Source: Glossina fuscipes (lineage: Eukaryota > Arthropoda > Insecta > Diptera > Glossinidae). Taken from it: 64,000 nt of DNA. Positions within the stretch are counted from its first letter, which is position 1; each line of letters opens with the position of its first letter. The position numbers and the translations under genes are program-made. This document shows positions 58,386-64,000 of this stretch, one piece after another. Below the pieces are notes generated by a model that searched no databases, was not told the DNA's origin, and saw nothing but the letters and a program-made list of their open reading frames with translations. The stretch lies in the NCBI RefSeq assembly GCF_014805625.2, contig NW_023998417.1, positions 14,658,871 through 14,722,870 of the forward strand, read 5' to 3'.

Positions 58386-58741
58386 AATACATTTTATTTA
58401 ATTATCCTTTAGAAAATCACATCTTTAATTCCATACGATATGTTAAAGGGCAACGAGGTTCACGTAAAATGGTTTGCGGTGGCTATTCGTACATTTGTGC
58501 TAACATAAAAAGGGGCCGCAAATATTGGGTTTGTGCCAAGCAGCGCAGTAAAAATTGTAAGGCTCGCCTTATTACCGACATGAACGAAGTGGAATTCAAT
58601 TCCCGTAACATTACGCACAATCATGCTTCGGATGTAAATTTAATTAAACAACTGAAGGTCTTGAAAGACGATGTCAATGCCCATAGACATCTGGAGGAAA
58701 ATATAACTTATGAGGTATCATTGGATGACGTTTGGTCCTAA
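58386..58741 (+). CDS. mod(mdg4): mod(mdg4) variable 3' exon V34 (FLYWCH), last of the array
   Basis: Acceptor CTTCTTTTCTGCAG; AA completes Glu; 118 residues. A hydrophobic lead (EYILFNYPLENHIF) precedes VKGQRGSRKMVCGGYSYI, YWVC, C-x7-C-x19-H-N-H and an acidic 35-residue tail ending DDVW. It lies about 37 kb from the constant exons and 5.2 kb from the right edge; no further set follows in this window. Confidence 0.92.
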
Positions 58742-61700
58742 TTTTATACAAAAACAATCACAAATAAATAGCGGTCAAGTAAACGCCTCGAAATTACGAT
58801 TTTCGTTAATCTTAATGACGCGTAATCAATTAGTCTGTTATGAGTTTTCGGCAAGTGTTTCAAGTGTTCCTCATCTCCTTTATCGAAGATTGCGATAAAA
58901 ATTATCCTTTAGGGACTTAAGTTCAGTTTGAGCCGAAGACGATAACAAACAAAATGAAAAATGATGATCTTGAACCATCAAATCATAAACGTAGTGCAGT
59001 TTCACCAGAAGTGTCTAGACCTTAATTGGAAAATGTTCACCGTGTTGTTCAATATTAGTTAAGAAAGCAAAGGCAGAAATACTCTTACAACTACAATTAA
59101 AGAACGATATTTGGGGAAAGATGTTTTCACTATGAATAATCTTACCTTTAATGTAACCAATAATATGTAATCTTCTGTTTCATGACATCGATCTTTGTAA
59201 TTATGTTTCGTTTCGTGAATCATTTGCTTTTAAGCAACGCGTCATTGGCAGTTAAAGTATCTTTTCCCTACATTTTTAAATTTATGCTCTTAATATTAAA
59301 TAAATGAAGAGCTTACTGAGAATATATTCCATTGACACTAGATCAGTTTCAATTTTAATATAAAGGCATGCGTCAACCATTTCCGATGACTCATACAAGT
59401 GGAGAAATGATTTGGGTCTTCACACTTAATTTTCTATCACCAAAAAATTATCATATACCGCACCATGCCTACTTTTCGTAAAAGCTTGCAATTATTGACT
59501 TTGTTGTCGTCAGATGGCGACACATAGTGACGAAGGACTAAAGTTTGTTAAAGTTGCAGTTGACGAATGAGTTTGGGCTGTCCTCAAGTCCGTTAGTAGT
59601 AGATTCACTTTATTATTCGAACAATCTTGAAGGAGCGAAGCACATAAGGCTGCTATTAACAAGCAACGAGGCTTCAACGCAACTGTCTGGCACTGCTACA
59701 ACCCAATCGTAAGCGTGATTGCGGGTCTATTGCATTTGCACACTGACTTGCCTTAAACGCTTAAGAAATTCCAGCCATTCCTCGCATAAAAGCTCAATTA
59801 ATTCGCTTTCTTTATTGCCGCTTGGAGTAGAATTCCTGGCCGTTATTTGTATAACCATTACAGGCTTTATTCGATGCCGAGATTTTGGGCTAAGCGATAG
59901 TCGAGAGAAAGAGATTAACAAATGAAGCTGCTAAACGTGATAGCAATAAACGTAGGCGTAAAATTTCGACATCTCGTTGAAAGGCATTTTCACGCTCTGT
60001 GTGCAAAGCGAGTGACTAAATGAACTTACCTACGATATCATGGCTGTTTCAGTTTTGCTGCGTGTTGCCATACAAGATTACTAGATCAGATCGCATTGTT
60101 GGGCCTGTTGAGGATTCCAAAATGTCTAGACCGATTGCGCCGTTAAATCATTTGAAAAACTTAAACTGGTTGCGGTGTTTCTGATTAGCATTTCTGGATC
60201 TTATAAGAGTAGTGTATCTGCGTTCCTTGACGGTGAGTGGAAAAAAATGTACATACATATTTTGTTCGTATAAAATTACTTAATTCGTTTGTCATACAAA
60301 ATGTATTTCCTCGAATCTCGCGTCGAAGTCGTAAACACTGATGGAAATGCAAATAAAAGAATTGCTTAAATTCCGCTTAATGCGTTTGGGGGGCGAGTAT
60401 ATATATATATAAACAACAACAATTGCAAAAAGCGAATATAAACAGTAGTGGTAGTCGTCAGAGAATTATAATAGACAGTAGAGAATAGAGAGACAATGAA
60501 AAAGACAAAAGTATATGATAATAAAAAATAAAACTCATATCTCGTGCATTATTTGAGCAATTAGCTATAATGAGAAAGCAACAGCAACAGCAACAGCAAC
60601 GAGAGCGACAACAATAACAACAAGTGCGATATTTATGCAGATATGAAAAAACGAAAATCTTTCTTGTGCAGAGGTTTAAACACTTGCCAAAATACAAACA
60701 TATCGCTATTGTATAGGAATAAAACAAGCGTCAGGCTGATCGGCCGTTAAGTTTCATTATGTCATTCATAAGACCGACAAACCAAGTAATCAGGCAACCA
60801 GTTAGTCAATAGCAGCAGCAGAAGCAAAAACAAAAACAACAACAACAACAACAAAAATAATAATAATAATACCTTCTTTATTACAAGATGCAGATGCTAT
60901 TTTATGGGAAGCATCAAAATAAGTTAATGAGTAACAACAACAAGCGCACGAAGCTGAACAAACCAGCAAAGTGCCGTACTGGGTAAATTTAAGACTTACT
61001 GTCAAGCAGACAAAAGGGCGTATATGTGTGTTGGCTCTTGCAAGGAAACCCCAAGTTTACGATGACGGTGTATGTCGTGATGGTTGAAAAACAAAAAAAA
61101 CAAAAAAAAACAAAAAAAACAAAAAAAAGAAACAAAAACAGTTCCGTCATTCCTCTTTCTTGTTGTTGTTTCTCATTTATATTCTTTTCTTTTTTTGTTG
61201 TTGCTCATCAAAAGTCTTCTGAGAAATCTGTGAAATTGTTTAAATAAAAGCAAAAACAAGTAAAATGTGAAATTGTTTTCTGTGGGGGGAACGACAGACA
61301 ACGACGTGTGTTTGGTTTATGAGCTTTTTATGTGTGTATATGTGTTGGACACTGTGTGTGTCTACACTTTATTAAACACATTAAAGCCGACTTGAGAATA
61401 TTTAAAGCAACAGGAATGTCAACTGATATGTTTTCTTTTTTGTTTAATCATTCACGTTTTGTTTGTCCATTCATGCATCCATCCAACAAATATTATCATC
61501 TATCTGTCCATCTATACTGTACATGTCGGTACATCATCACATCACATCTGTGCGTTCATTCTCTACATAGCTCTGAGCAGCTCATACTGTTTGTTTGCTT
61601 TCAGTAGCGCAGTTTATCTTATGGATGTGTGCAAGTATAAATATGTATATGTATGACGAGATCAACTTGCCTAAAGGCCAACTCATAGTTAAGTTGGTAT

Positions 61701-64000
61701 TGACCAAGAAAGTAAATACGACTTATGAAAGCATAAATATAGCTATTCATCCACTCATTCCTTTATGGATACATATACACAATAAAATAAAACATTTGAA
61801 AATTTAAATTTAAACTGATTTAAAAGTGATATCGAGTAATACCGGTTATACAAGTTGTATTAACCGCACACACACATACATATACACACGAACAAAAGCG
61901 CATTTTCTACTTTTTCGCTCTAAATCCTGAAATCGACTGTATCCACTATCCTCCAGGCTTATGAACGTACAACTTAAGATGGACAGACAAAATTTCCTTA
62001 GTTACGAATTGTTTTACATTCAATTAAACTAAAACTCATTTTGCTCAACTCATATTGTGTAAAACAATAAGTGAAAATAATTAATTTAAGGACAATCATT
62101 AACATATACTCATTATTCCATTTTTTTTGGACTTCTTTTCCCTTTTGTTTCATATTTTTTTAATTTTGCAATTGATCCAAACCGTTTCCATTGTTATATA
62201 ACGACGATGATGATGGTGACGGTAACGAAAATGAAATTTAAACGAAATATAAACGGAATCATAAAAGACATGTTCACGGAAGGGAGGGTAGATGCCTCGG
62301 CTATCTCTTAACGGCCCATATTGCTTGCAATTCACTTGAAATTAATTTCAAAGAAAATTTTATATATTAAAACAATTTAAAATTTAGATCACCTCAAGAT
62401 TCCGTCTCATTTTAAGCAAATACAGACTTTGCCGACTCATTGTCGAAATTTTCTGCGTTGCAAGAAACTCTCATAGATGGATGCTTGAAAAACGAAATAT
62501 TTATCTGCACAGTAGAACCGAATATTCATCACTGGGTAATGTGGTTAAGCTTCTCTTTACAACACTTAGAAATCCGCATTGGCGATCTCAAACACCATAG
62601 GTGTTCTTGATTTGCAATTCTAAAAATTGACATAGAACGATAGTATTTATATTCTGTAATGGATATATGCAGCAGGGAGCAAATATTTGTAAAGGCCATA
62701 TTAAGTTTTAATATGCAGTGGCGGCAGCGGTCAACTAACCGTCTTTAAGAAATATTAAAGGTAATCGTAACAAGAGTATTTCCATAGTAGGTTGCGATCA
62801 ACCATCCACTAATAGCAGAAATACTTTACAATGATTAGTTGTTGGGTTAATGAGCCGAGTACTAGAGATTCGTTATAAAGAGAACATGACGTTTTCATTT
62901 GCTTTTTGCTCGTGTAAGATTAATTTTCCATTACGGTATCATTAGACAGATACGATCGAAGTTATATATGTCTTGCACGCTCCAATATTCTAATGATACG
63001 TTCAGGAACTATTTGTTCGCCCCAAAAGCATATATTTCCTATTCTATCTGCCGCTACGATCATTTCCTGTCCAAAAATCGATCAAAGCATCTATCTGACT
63101 ATGGCTGCAGAGTTTAGTGATAAGAAGTAGCGCATGTTCGTATATAAAGTCTGATCATAGATGTCATCAACCAATTGGTTGCAATAGCTGGAACACTGAG
63201 AATATTCTGAAGGGTGCATATTTTCAAAATACTTTTATATATATTTTAGTGCACACATAAAGTTCATTTAATACTTGTTTTGAAAATAGTTTCGATCAGT
63301 CACTTGATATGTCTACATTGTGTGTTTGCTTAAAAAGCTTAAATTTGTTGCAGGCATTTACCTCAAGCGGATATTGCAAACCCTATCGCTACATTTCTTA
63401 TTAATCATATTCAATTTCTGTTATCATACTGTAAAGATAGAATAGGTGTTAGAAGACTCTCTTTACGCATTAATGTAGCGCTAAAATGCGTGTGCATGCA
63501 TACATTTTTGATCAACTGTACAACAATAAGAGTGCATATCTTTGTTAGTGTATTCTCAAAGTGTTCTCTTTTATAACGTTCAAACTTCTAAATGTGTATA
63601 TGCTTCCATAATATGTTGAAAGTTTGTCAATTCTTGAAAGGAATATAAAAAAATATTAGTTTTGCATAGCACTGCATTTAATTTAATGCTATGTTGATAA
63701 GTGTCTGAAATTGAAGTGGTAAAATCAATACTGGAAGAGATATGTTAGCAAGAGTAGAAGAGCGAATCGAGCGAATTGGAAATTGGAATAAAAACAAAAA
63801 TATACGTTCATCTCTGTTCCGTTACTGGTGTGAACATAAGAGCGAAATACAGCTTTTGATGCTATTGCATTTCTCATATTGCTAAACACACATTTCCATA
63901 CATTTATAAACACACAGTTCATAATCAGCGACCAAGACTTCCTTGCAATCGCCAGATAGTTAGTTAGTTAGCAGTAAAACTTCGCGGCACAGACACATAT
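58742..64000. other. Right flank, no gene recognised
   Basis: The interval has CAA/CAG triplet runs (60577-60600, 60834-60851), AC-rich and A-rich runs (61087-61137), and only short, domain-free frames. In texture it is intergenic or intronic DNA of the next gene. No FLYWCH signature is found on either strand. Confidence 0.55.

Overview
The window is nuclear DNA of a higher fly (Diptera, probably Schizophora; a calyptrate such as a tsetse or house-fly relative is possible, but the species is not identified). It is AT-rich, has short introns with T-rich acceptors and an assembly gap (38902-39228). It holds two recognisable genes in the order expected from the Drosophila 93D-E region: tinman on the minus strand (14766-17548) and mod(mdg4) on the plus strand (first exons 19403-21436), placed head to head about 1.9 kb apart.

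mod(mdg4) fills most of the window. Four 5' exons (one non-coding, three coding) encode a constant 407-residue BTB/Q-rich part that ends in phase 1 at a GTTAGT donor (21437). Between 24502 and 58741 I resolve 34 alternative 3' exon sets. Every one opens with a 3' splice site in the matching phase (two bases completing a G-initial codon), runs to its own stop codon, and is used as a mutually exclusive C-terminus. Thirty-one encode a FLYWCH-type zinc finger (W-x-C, C, H-x-H), a few of them degenerate. Three do not: a Cys-rich module like the C-terminus of piggyBac transposases (26599), a BEN domain in two exons (34474) and a BED-like finger (35992). A possible 35th, very short, exon lies at 23330.

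The 3' exons lie in five strand blocks: plus 24.5-27.0 kb (5 sets), minus 27.7-32.1 kb (7), plus 34.5-36.5 kb (3), minus 40.1-41.3 kb (2), plus 44.3-58.7 kb (17). The nine minus-strand sets cannot be joined to the plus-strand 5' exons by cis-splicing, so the layout itself implies trans-splicing of separate pre-mRNAs, as established for Drosophila mod(mdg4). Where blocks diverge (32070-34473 and 41322-44304) the spacers are the largest in the array apart from the repeat-containing convergent one, and are the likeliest sites of internal promoters. Where they converge (26991-27661, 36477-40116) only 3' ends meet; the second convergent spacer carries a tandem hairpin repeat and the assembly gap.

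The left 14.7 kb and the right 5.2 kb contain no gene I can support. The left part is the 3' flank of tinman, where cardiac and mesodermal enhancers are expected by analogy with Drosophila.
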